The translations under genes and the position numbers were made by a program. This document shows, piece after piece, positions 7,436 to 16,260 of a stretch of DNA of 42,578 nt. The DNA lies in assembly GCA_024690885.1 (NCBI GenBank), contig JAILOI010000017.1, positions 1 through 42,578 of the forward strand, in the 5' to 3' direction. Position 1 is the first letter of the stretch, and every line of letters begins with the position of its first letter. Source of the DNA: Lachnospiraceae bacterium. GTDB taxonomy: Bacteria > Bacillota > Clostridia > Lachnospirales > Lachnospiraceae. The notes beneath the pieces are model-generated. The model saw only the letters and a program-made list of their open reading frames with translations, ran no database searches and had not been told where the DNA came from.

Positions 7436-10099
7436 TTAATCCAAATATTTACTTTCAAATTCATCCTGGGTCAGTGGCTTGTCATAGAGGTAACCCTGGA
7501 TCATATGCACCTTCATATCTTCCAGCGCATCTTCCTGTGCCTGTTCCTCGACACCTTCCACAATGACATTCACGTGAATGGTATCTGCCAGTTCTGCAAC
7601 GGTCTTAACAAATGCATCGGAGAACGTGTCCTCACCCACTTCATTCACAAAACATTTGTCGATTTTAATTACATCCAGTGGCAATTCCCGAAGATAACTC
7701 AAGGATGAATATCCGGTTCCAAAGTCATCCAGCGCCAACCGTACGCCCAGTGCCTTCAGGTCGTTTAAGGTGCGGATGAGATTCTCCACATCTCCCGCTG
7801 CCATGCCTTCGGTTACTTCCAGCGTTAAGTTGCCCGGATACACACCGGTATAAATCAATGCGTTTCGCACCGTATCCACGATATTCTTCTGCTGTAGCTG
7901 TACTACCGACAAGTTTACGTTGACCTTGTATTCCGGATGACCGAAATCATTCCAGAACTTACAACGCTTACAAGCTTCCACCAGTACATGTTCGCCGATG
8001 GAGTTGATGAGACCCAGATACTCCGCCAAGGAGATAAACTCGTTTGGCATGACCATACCCAACTCCTTGGACTGCCAGCGCACCAGCGCTTCGGCTCCAC
8101 AGCACGGATGGTTCTTCTTGTTGATATCCACAAGCGGCTGATAATACACCAGAAATTCCTTGCAACCACCGGCCACAGCTTCCCGCATACACCGCTCCAA
8201 ATCCAGTCGTCGCTGGGAATGGGTGGAGGTGTCTACGTTGTAGTTTTCCACCTGGTTTTTGCCCTTCTTCTTGGCTTCAAAAAGTGCATAATCTGCACGC
8301 TGCATCAAGGTATCCTCGGACACGCCATCCTTCGGATAGCTGACAAGGCCCATACACATGGTGCAGTAATAATCCTTGTCACCGATGTTCCACGGCTGCT
8401 CAAAGCGCTTCTGGATGGTCTCTGAAATCCGCTCCACTTCCGCTTCGTTATAATACGGAACCAAAATTGCAAACTCATCACCGCCCAGGCGATACACCGA
8501 TGCGCTGGAGCGACAGATTGTCTTTAGGGACTGTGCCACCAATACCAACAGGGTATCTCCGTTCTTGTGGCCCAATCCATCATTGATATCCTTGAAATCA
8601 TCCAGATTGATGGTCATGAAGGTTCCCTGGTCCCCACCGGAGCGAACCGCATCCCGGATATGATCTTGGAAATCCTTACGGAACCGATGACGATTATACA
8701 GTCCGGTCAAATCATCCAGATTGGCCTGTTCCTCAATCTGCTTCTGATATGCCTTCATAGGCGTAATATCATAGAGGGTGCACATCCGCACCTCTCGTCC
8801 ATCCACCCAACGAATGATGGCGCAGGTCACAGAATACCAACGGTTGCTGGCCTCCGCATAATACTCCCCCGGCTCACTTTCTTCCAGGCCATGGGACATC
8901 ATCTCATTCTCGAAATTCATACGATCCGACAATTCCACCAACATGTTGTTGAAGGTATCGTTGGAATAAAGCACCGAACCGTGGATGGCATCCGCTACGC
9001 AAATACCGCAACCACTGTTCTCAAGAATTGCATCAATGGCCGCATAGGAGCTGGCCAGTGAATTCTTGGTGATGCGCTTTAAGAGGATGGTCTGCAACAC
9101 ACGCTTCACATCATTCAGAAAACGCACATCTTCCACTGCCCACTTTCGTGGATTCTGGGACTCAATAAAGCCTAAATACATGCTCAGTTCATCGTTAACC
9201 GTCAAAGGCAAAAAGACACCGGCACTAATATTGAAATCACGGAAAAAGCCGGAAAACTCCTCCGGCATCAGGGAATCCGAAGAAATCGTATACGGACGTC
9301 CCGTAAAATATGGAATGGAAGAACACTGAATCTTGTTGTACTGTTTGATCATGGAGGTATAATGCGTACCACACCACTCACACAACAAATCCACCGTCTC
9401 TCCATCCGCATTCAAGCGCAACAGGTTACAATGGGACAATCCCAAGTACTCTCCGGCCAACGTTAAAATATGGTCAGCAATCTGATTGAAGTCCCCGTCG
9501 GACTCCAACAGTTTCAAAACTTCGGTGGTCACCTCGTTGCGATGTAACATCTGTTTTAACTTGCTCTGGGCGGTCTCGGTCTCTTCCAGACGATCCTCAA
9601 GCAAGAAGGAATGGAACTTCTCCTGAAAATAAATCTTGGTCAAAAGTTCCACAAAATGAACGGCATTCTCAAAGTCCTCTGACGTGGTGAAACGCATATC
9701 CTGCGGCACGTTGTCCACATCACTTTTTAAATCCGCCGCAATACCGCTAATCATCCATACGCCAAGCAACTTACCGGACTGACCACGGATAGCCACCGCC
9801 TTATACAGAATGTATGGCTGGTTGGAATCGCCGGAAATCACATCTTCCAAATCATCATCCCGGAAGGATGCAATCAACGTCTTCTCCATCTCCACCGAAA
9901 TATGACGGCGCAAAAAGACCTCGTGATCCGCTGTGCCGGAAAACTCCGTAATACGGTTTCCGGTCATACCATAGCAAATCCCGTAAATATGGTTGCTGCG
10001 ACAAAACAAATCCTGCATGGACTGCATCACCTGCCGGTTCCGATCGTCCTCGCTGAATTTGAACATATTTACTTTGTCCTCAATGTTTGTCAAGTCCAT
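7436..10099 (-). CDS. GGDEF-EAL cyclic-di-GMP protein with GAF and PAS input domains
   Basis: An 887-residue soluble signalling protein with no transmembrane segment. Residues 1-190 form an uncharacterised sensory region. A GAF-like domain (about 190-340) and a PAS domain (about 350-460, SSYAAIDAILENSGCGICVA) follow. The GGDEF domain (about 475-640) keeps the active site RLGGDEFAIL and should make c-di-GMP. The C-terminal EAL domain (about 650-885) keeps GAEALVRW, LEVTEG, LALDDFGTGYSSL, IKIDKCF and VIVEGVEEQ, so it could also hydrolyse it; the net activity is unknown. The start is taken at 10099, where GGAGG lies 7 bases before the ATG, rather than an ATG 14 codons upstream. It overlaps the preceding stop by 20 bases, suggesting translational coupling. 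Confidence 0.93.
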   Translation of the reverse strand: MDLTNIEDKVNMFKFSEDDRNRQVMQSMQDLFCRSNHIYGICYGMTGNRITEFSGTADHEVFLRRHISVEMEKTLIASFRDDDLEDVISGDSNQPYILYKAVAIRGQSGKLLGVWMISGIAADLKSDVDNVPQDMRFTTSEDFENAVHFVELLTKIYFQEKFHSFLLEDRLEETETAQSKLKQMLHRNEVTTEVLKLLESDGDFNQIADHILTLAGEYLGLSHCNLLRLNADGETVDLLCEWCGTHYTSMIKQYNKIQCSSIPYFTGRPYTISSDSLMPEEFSGFFRDFNISAGVFLPLTVNDELSMYLGFIESQNPRKWAVEDVRFLNDVKRVLQTILLKRITKNSLASSYAAIDAILENSGCGICVADAIHGSVLYSNDTFNNMLVELSDRMNFENEMMSHGLEESEPGEYYAEASNRWYSVTCAIIRWVDGREVRMCTLYDITPMKAYQKQIEEQANLDDLTGLYNRHRFRKDFQDHIRDAVRSGGDQGTFMTINLDDFKDINDGLGHKNGDTLLVLVAQSLKTICRSSASVYRLGGDEFAILVPYYNEAEVERISETIQKRFEQPWNIGDKDYYCTMCMGLVSYPKDGVSEDTLMQRADYALFEAKKKGKNQVENYNVDTSTHSQRRLDLERCMREAVAGGCKEFLVYYQPLVDINKKNHPCCGAEALVRWQSKELGMVMPNEFISLAEYLGLINSIGEHVLVEACKRCKFWNDFGHPEYKVNVNLSVVQLQQKNIVDTVRNALIYTGVYPGNLTLEVTEGMAAGDVENLIRTLNDLKALGVRLALDDFGTGYSSLSYLRELPLDVIKIDKCFVNEVGEDTFSDAFVKTVAELADTIHVNVIVEGVEEQAQEDALEDMKVHMIQGYLYDKPLTQDEFESKYLD

Positions 10100-11579
10100 T
10101 CTCCTGCCTCCGGATGATGTAAAGTGCTTTCTCTTTGCCAAATGGTGCTTGCAATTTCAGCGTCAGTTGCTCATGTAGGCGCACATACTTCTTCAACAGG
10201 TTCTCTTCTGAGGTAATCACCATCCAGGTAGATTCCTCCATTGTCAGTTCCAGTGCGCGTTGAAAAAATTTCCGGAAAAAGTCGTCCTTCTCCCCCGCTT
10301 CCTTGTGAAACAAGTCCGGGAATTCCCCCACGAGTTCTCCGAAGGCTTGTCGGTTGGTAAAGTCAAAGAAGTCTCTCTGCACAAAATGAATATCCACGCC
10401 GGCTGCCTGGGCATTCTCTCGTCCGCCACGAATTCCATCACCGAAAATATCGCAGCCAAACACTTCCCGGGCCTTCGCTACGCGCTGACATTCAATGAGC
10501 AGCGTTCCCTCTCCGCAGAAACCATCCAAACGGAAGACTCCTTCCTTTAAAAAAGGCTTGGCAATCTGTGCTGCGGCAGCCGCCTTCTGAGGCGCCATAG
10601 ATACCGCACTGGTGCACTTCCGATAAGAAAACCGCTCCTCACCGAAATTGCCCGGCCATAAAAACATACCAAAACTGCCATCGCGACGTGGAAACAAGAC
10701 CACTTCGATTTCATAATCCGATGGCGCATTATACAGATATCCACCGGTGGCATCCTCTAGAGCCGCTGCTGCCTTCTTCACCAAAGCAACACGCACCTCG
10801 GGGTCATACTTGCCGTAGATATCCAATCGAAATGCAAAAGGCTGATCCTCTGCAAATAATTCACGTAATAAAGATAAAATTCCACAACGCAAAAAGCCCT
10901 CTCGGAAGGCATCCTTGTGGATGGGTGCTTCCTTAGATTGGGGCACCATCAAAAGCAGCTGTTCATAGAGGCGATTGTTTACCAGTTCCGACGGCTTCGT
11001 TCCGTCTACCAGTAACCCAAAAGGAAGACGCTTTCCTTCCGGATACTCTGACTGTAACAAATCCAGTAACCATCCCTCGCTGCGTAATAACCACTTCTTG
11101 CCACGTGGCAGGGCATTGCGACGATGACCACGCTTCGTCTGATAGCGTGCCAATAATTGACCTAATTGAGCGCGTTCCTTGCGGATATGCTTCAAATCTT
11201 CCGCCGGGAAATCCAAGCCGGTCAATGCATCAAATCGCTCCTGCAACTGCACTAGATGTTTCGCACAATCAAAAGACGCAAGTGCCTTCACATAGGCCTC
11301 GCGTACAAACAACGTATCTTCTGTCAAATACCTGGCAACGATGCGATCACACACCTTAGACTTCGCATCGGAAGGCCAAGGGAGCAATGCCAAGAGTCCC
11401 AGTGCATTCTTCCGTGCTTTCGCATCCTCATTCTCTAGAAAAAAACACCATTCTTCCACAGAAAATGCTGACAAACACGGTGTTGCTGCTTCTGGATTGT
11501 TCTTCAATTCGTCAATCAATCCTCGCAGGCTCTCCCGCACCTTCTCCTGTATTTTTAAGTCAGATAAAAACTGCTGCAT
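10080..11579 (-). CDS. HEAT-repeat and THUMP-like protein with UPF0020/Trm14-type methylase domain
   Basis: A 499-residue protein resembling clostridial RNA guanine methylases. The N-terminus is helical with a HEAT-like unit (ENEDAKARKNALGLLALL, about residues 50-70). A middle region (about 200-330) resembles a THUMP/ferredoxin-like RNA-binding part. The C-terminal Rossmann domain has the helix that precedes motif I (SMAPQKAAAAAQIAKPFL), motif I as LDGFCGEGTLLIEC (usual form DPFCGTGT) and an acidic motif II, VFGCDIFGDGI. The catalytic motif IV, normally (D/N)PPY or TNxP, is not intact; the aligned position reads VGEFPDLF. It may have lost methylation or use an unusual site. It heads the operon with the GGDEF-EAL gene and fbp. 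Confidence 0.75.
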   Translation of the reverse strand: MQQFLSDLKIQEKVRESLRGLIDELKNNPEAATPCLSAFSVEEWCFFLENEDAKARKNALGLLALLPWPSDAKSKVCDRIVARYLTEDTLFVREAYVKALASFDCAKHLVQLQERFDALTGLDFPAEDLKHIRKERAQLGQLLARYQTKRGHRRNALPRGKKWLLRSEGWLLDLLQSEYPEGKRLPFGLLVDGTKPSELVNNRLYEQLLLMVPQSKEAPIHKDAFREGFLRCGILSLLRELFAEDQPFAFRLDIYGKYDPEVRVALVKKAAAALEDATGGYLYNAPSDYEIEVVLFPRRDGSFGMFLWPGNFGEERFSYRKCTSAVSMAPQKAAAAAQIAKPFLKEGVFRLDGFCGEGTLLIECQRVAKAREVFGCDIFGDGIRGGRENAQAAGVDIHFVQRDFFDFTNRQAFGELVGEFPDLFHKEAGEKDDFFRKFFQRALELTMEESTWMVITSEENLLKKYVRLHEQLTLKLQAPFGKEKALYIIRRQENGLDKH

Positions 11580-11712
11580 TCCACGATTTTCCTTTATTTT
11601 TACTACCTTTTCATTGTACTTGATTTGTTTGTAAAATGCACTAGGGGAAACCTATTTGTTCATGTTGCACAATTTCCAATTGCATTAATTGTATATTTTG
11701 TCATTTTCACTG

Positions 11713-11741
11713 TTGAAATAGGAAAAATCCGGAGCTATAAT
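11713..11741 (+). promoter_or_regulatory. Strong sigma-A promoter of an orphan small-RNA unit
   Basis: TTGAAA (11713-11718), a 17-bp spacer and a perfect TATAAT (11736-11741), preceded by an AT-rich stretch like an UP element. No plausible plus-strand reading frame with a ribosome site follows; a terminator follows instead. Confidence 0.8.
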
Positions 11742-11747
11742 AAACAA

Positions 11748-11852
11748 GACTTAAGGAAACACCCCCCAATAAGTTTCTTTAAGGTCATTTCCCCTTTATA
11801 TATTTATATAACCCCCCTTTTAAAATACAACCCCGTTGGTTGTATTTTTTTT
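11748..11852 (+). ncRNA. Candidate C-rich small regulatory RNA
   Basis: The stretch runs from the start site predicted by the 11713-11741 promoter to the U-tract at 11852, about 105 nt. The 5' end folds at once: 11748-11760 pairs with 11773-11786 (one G-U pair, one bulge), presenting a 12-nt loop with six C. A linker with CCCC, a weak A/U hairpin (TTATATA/TATAATA-like arms near 11797-11811) and a second run of six C follow, then the terminator hairpin, which has CCCC at its loop. Such C-tracts exposed between hairpins are typical of Gram-positive small RNAs that bind the GGAGG of ribosome sites. No coding sequence is credible. The flanking genes both run on the minus strand, so it is a separate unit. 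Confidence 0.6.
11823..11852 (+). terminator. Terminator of the orphan small-RNA unit
   Basis: AAATACAACC pairs perfectly with GGTTGTATTT around a 5-base loop and is followed by an uninterrupted T-run to 11852. No plus-strand gene lies upstream, so it must serve the small-RNA unit. Confidence 0.85.
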
Positions 11853-11857
11853 GCCCA

Positions 11858-11900
11858 AAAATAGGCTTCCGCAACAATGCCATGCATGCGGAAGCCTATT
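11858..11900 (-). terminator. Terminator of the SPKTG surface-protein gene
   Basis: A 14-bp perfect stem (AATAGGCTTCCGCA and complement) with a 13-base loop, followed on the minus strand by TTTTTGG. It faces the plus-strand small-RNA terminator. Confidence 0.85.
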
Positions 11901-11916
11901 CTTATTCAGTCTTTCC

Positions 11917-14061
11917 CTATTTTCTTCTGAAACGAGCCACCATGAAACCGGATAGGCAACCGAACAGTGCCACCAATATCACCGGCCAGGTTTCCTGACC
12001 TGTCTTCGGAGACGTCACCTGAAACTCCGTTTCCGTCACACCGGCCTTACGAAGTTCATTCGCAGTTGTCCCTTCATATACCGTAATATAAACCGGTGAG
12101 AAATCATTAAAATATCCGGTTACTTGTCCATCTGCCACATCGGCAATCTGCCGCGTCCACTTTCCGCCATGAAAATGGGATATGACTGCTGCCGCAGTAC
12201 CTGTCACGCCTACATCAAAAGTGACTTTACCGGAGCCACTTGCTTGCAAGTCCATGGCATAAGTCTTCGAACTATTGATTCCAACTTTCTGCGTCAATAG
12301 GTATAAGTTGTTTACCTCTTCCGCAAGCGCGGCCAAAGCATCTTTATTCGTAATCTCCGTAATTCCTTTGATTTTCACTCCTTTGGCAGGATGCAGGGCG
12401 TCACTTGCCGGTGTCACCGCATGATCTGCATACAATTTTCCGGTTTCGTATGGTTTATTCGCCACCGCCTGTAGCGTATTGCCCGCAGCTGTCGCAGTTT
12501 CCACTGCGTTCCCGGTCCGTACAATGGTGAATGTTGAAAACTGATCGGATGGGAACGTTAACATACCGGTCGATGCGTCATAGGTTGCTTCCACCTGCGT
12601 CAATACACCCTCATGTTCCCGAACAACTGCATATGTGCCGGCGGATGCCCCTTCTAACGTTAATCCCATCGTTAACGGGCTGGAAATATCCGTTACATCA
12701 CTGCTCCAATAACTACCATCACCTTTGCTGACAATATTATCCACATCAATATCTACGGTAGACAGAACCTCTCCACTCGTAACACCACTCACACCGGAAG
12801 GCGTCGTTGCATCTGTAACCGTCACACGCAGATTTCCTCCGTTGGCCGTTGCATTCTCTCCATTTCCGACGGATACTCCGGAAACCGCTGATGCACCCGA
12901 TGCATCTGTAATATCATCCGTTGGCGTTACCATGGCATTGAAATGGAAGTTGGAATCTACCATGGAAAATTTAAAAACGCCACAATGATTCATTGGTTCA
13001 ATTGGAATCCATCCATTCACCAACAGCCCATTGACCTGATACCCATAATCCGGAACAAGCAGGAAATAAAAATCTTCACCAATCGTAAGATTAAAATCCG
13101 TCCCTTCCTGTGCCGTACTTGGGTCGTCTCCGGTTAATTTATATATCCGGCAGTGCTCTACAAATTGATCTTCCGGAGCACTGGCATCATAACTCCAGCT
13201 TACATTCCTTGTACGGCTAAATTCAAATCGGAATTCATACGAATAGTTGGACGGATCAATCTCTTTCGTCCATGTATTATTTACGCTGTCATCCCGAATG
13301 GCATCAAATCCGTCCCACTCCCGTCCGGTCCGCTCTCCGGATGCGTTAAACTCTTCCACTCGAAAATTTTTCAAGTTTTCTCTTTCATTCGAGTCCGGTG
13401 CAAAATATACGGAAACAGAGGTCGAGCCCGCCGGAATATCCTGCTCGGAATCCGTGCTGGAAGAATGCTGTTGATTACCACCGCTAAAACCTAACGTAAT
13501 ATTCGGTGTGAAATTCCCGCAATCCTGATTCACTACAATGTTTACCCGATACTTTCCGGCACCGCTAAAGTTTCCTCCACCACCAGGTCCGGGCTGATTT
13601 CCCCCCTGCGCAGAAAACTCAATATTCATCAACTCTACCGCAGTCGCTCCGGTAGTCACCGGATATCCGTCTCCCGTCAGTGCGCTAACAATCGACGCAT
13701 TCGCCGAATCATTCAACGGCCGTGGGTTCTCAGCCCCTTCCCGATATGACATTCCCAATGGATTCATCGAATATCCGGAAGCGCAAACGACACGAATATA
13801 CAAGTTATTTACGCCATTTGACAACGTCACCGACGTATTGATTGCACTGGTAACCGGAATCCAAGTGGACTTGTTGTCCGTACTATATTCCACTCTACCT
13901 TGTTCAGAACTATAATTCTGACGAAAGCCGATGTTTAGTGTAATTCCTACATTATTTGCCCGAACAACCGACGGTCCAAGGTCAGCAAACATCACAGTAG
14001 CAAAAAACAAAGCAAATGCTGATATCATTGCCATCGTCTTTTTAAGAACACATTTTTTCAT
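11917..14061 (-). CDS. Secreted, sortase-anchored surface protein (SPKTG motif)
   Basis: A 714-residue exported protein. Residues 1-36 are a signal peptide (MKKCVLKKTMAM, a hydrophobic core, cleavage near VRANN). The C-terminus carries SPKTGQ, a hydrophobic segment (VILVALFGCLSGFMVA) and a basic end RFRRK, the layout of a cell-wall sorting signal; SPKTG/PPKTG-type motifs are the known substrates of clostridial class B sortases. The interior has an Ig-like or beta-rich N-terminal part with a glycine-rich linker near residue 155, and a C-terminal half with YAVVREHEG and FSTFTIVRTG, seen in other clostridial surface proteins. Ligand unknown. The sortase gene sits directly upstream, but each has its own promoter. 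Confidence 0.88.
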   Translation of the reverse strand: MKKCVLKKTMAMISAFALFFATVMFADLGPSVVRANNVGITLNIGFRQNYSSEQGRVEYSTDNKSTWIPVTSAINTSVTLSNGVNNLYIRVVCASGYSMNPLGMSYREGAENPRPLNDSANASIVSALTGDGYPVTTGATAVELMNIEFSAQGGNQPGPGGGGNFSGAGKYRVNIVVNQDCGNFTPNITLGFSGGNQQHSSSTDSEQDIPAGSTSVSVYFAPDSNERENLKNFRVEEFNASGERTGREWDGFDAIRDDSVNNTWTKEIDPSNYSYEFRFEFSRTRNVSWSYDASAPEDQFVEHCRIYKLTGDDPSTAQEGTDFNLTIGEDFYFLLVPDYGYQVNGLLVNGWIPIEPMNHCGVFKFSMVDSNFHFNAMVTPTDDITDASGASAVSGVSVGNGENATANGGNLRVTVTDATTPSGVSGVTSGEVLSTVDIDVDNIVSKGDGSYWSSDVTDISSPLTMGLTLEGASAGTYAVVREHEGVLTQVEATYDASTGMLTFPSDQFSTFTIVRTGNAVETATAAGNTLQAVANKPYETGKLYADHAVTPASDALHPAKGVKIKGITEITNKDALAALAEEVNNLYLLTQKVGINSSKTYAMDLQASGSGKVTFDVGVTGTAAAVISHFHGGKWTRQIADVADGQVTGYFNDFSPVYITVYEGTTANELRKAGVTETEFQVTSPKTGQETWPVILVALFGCLSGFMVARFRRK

Positions 14062-14107
14062 AAAAAGGTCCTCCCCATATCCTACCCTCTGTTGCAGTTA
14101 CAGTTCC

Positions 14108-14136
14108 ATTGTATCGGAGTATCTTTTGTGCGTCAA
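14108..14136 (-). promoter_or_regulatory. Promoter of the SPKTG surface-protein gene
   Basis: Minus strand TTGACG, a 17-bp spacer and TACAAT, about 45 bases before the ATG at 14061, between the srtB terminator and the gene. Confidence 0.8.
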
Positions 14137-14177
14137 TTCATATATTATTCATGCTTTGTCAGATTATTTAAGTTTAC

Positions 14178-14207
14178 AAAAAAAGGCCGTTGTTTTTACA
14201 ACGGCTT
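14178..14207 (-). terminator. Terminator of srtB
   Basis: Minus strand GCCGTTGT, loop of four A, ACAACGGC, then a run of seven T. The perfect 8-bp stem lies between srtB and its probable substrate gene. Confidence 0.9.
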
Positions 14208-14215
14208 ATTTTCTC

Positions 14216-14980
14216 TCATTCCTGTTTTTGTTTTCCGACCACCAACCAACGATTCTTCGAATGTTCCGAGCAGGTAGATAAGATCACATATCGATCCATC
14301 GCATCGGGTTTCACGGCTTCTGCAAAGTGGTTTTTCTCACCTTCCCCATAAGCATATAGATCATCCAGGAAATCCGCTACATCGGATGTTGTTTGAAAAA
14401 AATGATAAAAGACCGGAATTAAACGATTATCATAATTCACTGATGCAATGACCTGATAGGACAATACCGACGTTGGCGTATAAATTTCAAAGGTATCATT
14501 CTCATCAAAAAACGTCCGATCCTCAAATTGATGCAATCCCGCGAACATCGTACCATTCTTCATATTATGACCATACACCACCGTCACTGCATCACAAAAG
14601 TCAGCCTGATTCATCTTCTGAATGTAGATACAACCGGGGTATCCGGGCGAGCCATCTAAATTATGCTCCAAGTAATAATCTTCTTCCATATCCGGAGCGC
14701 TCTGCAATATTGGATAATCCACTGTAGTCCCGGGCACACATACCCATGCCACAATATCCGGATTTTCCTTGCGGATTTCTCCAAAATCAATGGGAATCAC
14801 TACTTCCTCTTTCTTAGGAAGTTCCACTTGTACCCCCGACAGTAGATAGGCCATCTCCTGCACTTCTTCCATATGTAGTTGGTTTTGGTATTCCCGGTAC
14901 TTGACGACTGCAAATGCACTTAAAACAATCACAAACGCGGTCATAATGAAAACCACCGGCATTCGACGTTTTTTTTCCAT
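14216..14980 (-). CDS. srtB: Class B sortase
   Basis: A membrane-anchored transpeptidase that cuts a sorting signal and joins the protein to the peptidoglycan. After a basic start (MEKKRRMP) one N-terminal transmembrane helix (VVFIMTAFVIVLSAFAVV) anchors it outside the membrane. The catalytic residues are visible: His in YGHNMKNG, Cys in ILSTCSEH and Arg in NRWLVVG. The spacing and the long insert between His and Cys fit class B. The start is taken at the second Met (14980, 254 residues), which has GAGGTG at the right distance; the ATG at 14992 has none and falls at the predicted transcript start. The neighbouring SPKTG protein is the likely substrate. Confidence 0.92.
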   Translation of the reverse strand: MEKKRRMPVVFIMTAFVIVLSAFAVVKYREYQNQLHMEEVQEMAYLLSGVQVELPKKEEVVIPIDFGEIRKENPDIVAWVCVPGTTVDYPILQSAPDMEEDYYLEHNLDGSPGYPGCIYIQKMNQADFCDAVTVVYGHNMKNGTMFAGLHQFEDRTFFDENDTFEIYTPTSVLSYQVIASVNYDNRLIPVFYHFFQTTSDVADFLDDLYAYGEGEKNHFAEAVKPDAMDRYVILSTCSEHSKNRWLVVGKQKQE

Positions 14981-14997
14981 AACCCACCTCATTTTTT

Positions 14998-15003
14998 ATT
15001 ATA
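14998..15003 (-). promoter_or_regulatory. Extended -10 promoter of srtB
   Basis: TGGTATAAT on the minus strand forms an extended -10 element with no clear -35 (that position is the ilvE terminator). The predicted start site is only about 10 bases before the ATG at 14980, giving a very short leader. Confidence 0.55.
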
Positions 15004-15013
15004 CCACATGCAT

Positions 15014-15043
15014 AAAAAAAGGCCGCGTCCCTAGGACACGGCC
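15014..15043 (-). terminator. Terminator of ilvE
   Basis: Minus strand GGCCGTGTCC, 3-base loop, GGACGCGGCC with one mismatch, then seven T. Confidence 0.9.
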
Positions 15044-15056
15044 TTGATATTCATAA

Positions 15057-16082
15057 TTATTCGATGGTGCAAATCCATCCTTCCGGAGCTTCGATCTTGC
15101 CCATCTGGATTCCGGTCAAGGTATCATACAACTTCTTGGTGTATGGTCCCATCTCCTCCATACCTGCAGGGAAGCAGATTTCCTTGCCATGGTCGTTGAT
15201 CTTGCCAACCGGAGAGATGACTGCTGCAGTACCACAAAGACCACACTCCGCGAAATCCTTCAACTCATCGAAGTAAACTTCACGATGCTCAACCTTCATG
15301 CCAAGATACTTCTCAGCAACTACCATAATAGAACGGCGGGTAATAGAAGGTAAGATACTATCAGACTTCGGAGTTACCAGTGTGCCATCCTTGGTGATGA
15401 AGATGAAGTTTGCTCCACCGGTCTCCTCAACCTTGGTACGGGAAGCGGCGTCTAAGTACATATTCTCAGCAAAGCCTTCTTCGTGTGCCTTCATGATTGG
15501 ACGTAAGCTCATCGCATAGTTCAAACCAGCCTTGATGTCGCCGGTTCCATGAGGAGCTGCACGGTCATAATCAGAAACCTTGATGGTGATTGGCTTCGCG
15601 CCGCCCTTGAAGTATGGGCCTACCGGCGTAACCAGAATACGGAACATATACTCATCTGCAGGCTTAACACCGATTACAGAGTTAATTCCCATCAAGTAAG
15701 GACGGATGTAAAGTGTTGCTCCGGAACCAAATGGAGGAACCCAAGCAGCGTTTGCCTTCACAACCTGCTTTACTGCATCAATGAAACGATCTTCCGGGAA
15801 TGGTGGCATAACCAGACGCTTCGCGGAATCTACCATACGGGATGCGTTTAAGTCCGGGCGGAAGCAAACAATATGTCCGTCTTCGGTTGTATAAGCTTTC
15901 AAGCCTTCGAATACGGTCTGCGCATACTGAAATACGCAAGCACATTCATTCAAGGTAATGTTCGGGTCGGTGACCAATGCACCATCATCCCACTTACCGT
16001 CTTTGTAATAAGAAACATATCGGTAATCCGCTTCCATGTAGCCGAATCCGATATTGCCCCAGTCAATGTTTTTCTTTTCCAT
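15057..16082 (-). CDS. ilvE: Branched-chain amino acid aminotransferase
   Basis: A 341-residue pyridoxal-phosphate enzyme of fold type IV that interconverts leucine, isoleucine and valine with their 2-oxo acids. Diagnostic segments are the N-terminal FGYMEADYRYVSYYKDGKW, FQYAQTVFEGLKAY (about 54), the lysine-containing stretch GDIKAGLNYAMSLRP (about 180), EETGGANFIFI (about 220) and GTAAVISPVG (about 285). This longer form belongs to the BCAT group II typical of Firmicutes, not the shorter E. coli form. It is monocistronic, with a consensus promoter 40 bases upstream and a terminator. The short leader holds no T-box or leucine-rich leader peptide. Confidence 0.95.
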   Translation of the reverse strand: MEKKNIDWGNIGFGYMEADYRYVSYYKDGKWDDGALVTDPNITLNECACVFQYAQTVFEGLKAYTTEDGHIVCFRPDLNASRMVDSAKRLVMPPFPEDRFIDAVKQVVKANAAWVPPFGSGATLYIRPYLMGINSVIGVKPADEYMFRILVTPVGPYFKGGAKPITIKVSDYDRAAPHGTGDIKAGLNYAMSLRPIMKAHEEGFAENMYLDAASRTKVEETGGANFIFITKDGTLVTPKSDSILPSITRRSIMVVAEKYLGMKVEHREVYFDELKDFAECGLCGTAAVISPVGKINDHGKEICFPAGMEEMGPYTKKLYDTLTGIQMGKIEAPEGWICTIE

Positions 16083-16120
16083 AGCGTGTGCCTCCAGACT
16101 TTGTAATCTTTTTCCAAAAT

Positions 16121-16149
16121 ATTATCGGACTTTTGCCCTAGAGTGTCAA
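16121..16149 (-). promoter_or_regulatory. Promoter of ilvE
   Basis: Minus strand TTGACA, 17-bp spacer, GATAAT, about 40 bases before the ATG. Confidence 0.8.
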
Positions 16150-16171
16150 GAATTCCCAAAGCCTGTGGCGG

Positions 16172-16200
16172 TTGTTTTTTTTACAGCTTTGCTATATACT
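16172..16200 (+). promoter_or_regulatory. Promoter of the flavin reductase gene
   Basis: TTGTTT, 17-bp spacer, TATACT on the plus strand, divergent from ilvE. A second -10-like TATAAT at 16220 has no good -35. Confidence 0.5.
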
Positions 16201-16260
16201 GAAAAAAGCAACAGAACTCTATAATTTATCTCACTATTTAGCGTTTTAGAGGAGGAGTGT

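Noticed and set aside
11625-11864. Plus-strand frame of 79 codons over the small-RNA unit
   Set aside because: Its start lies upstream of the promoter at 11713, there is no ribosome site, and it crosses the terminator hairpin; no protein family is recognisable.
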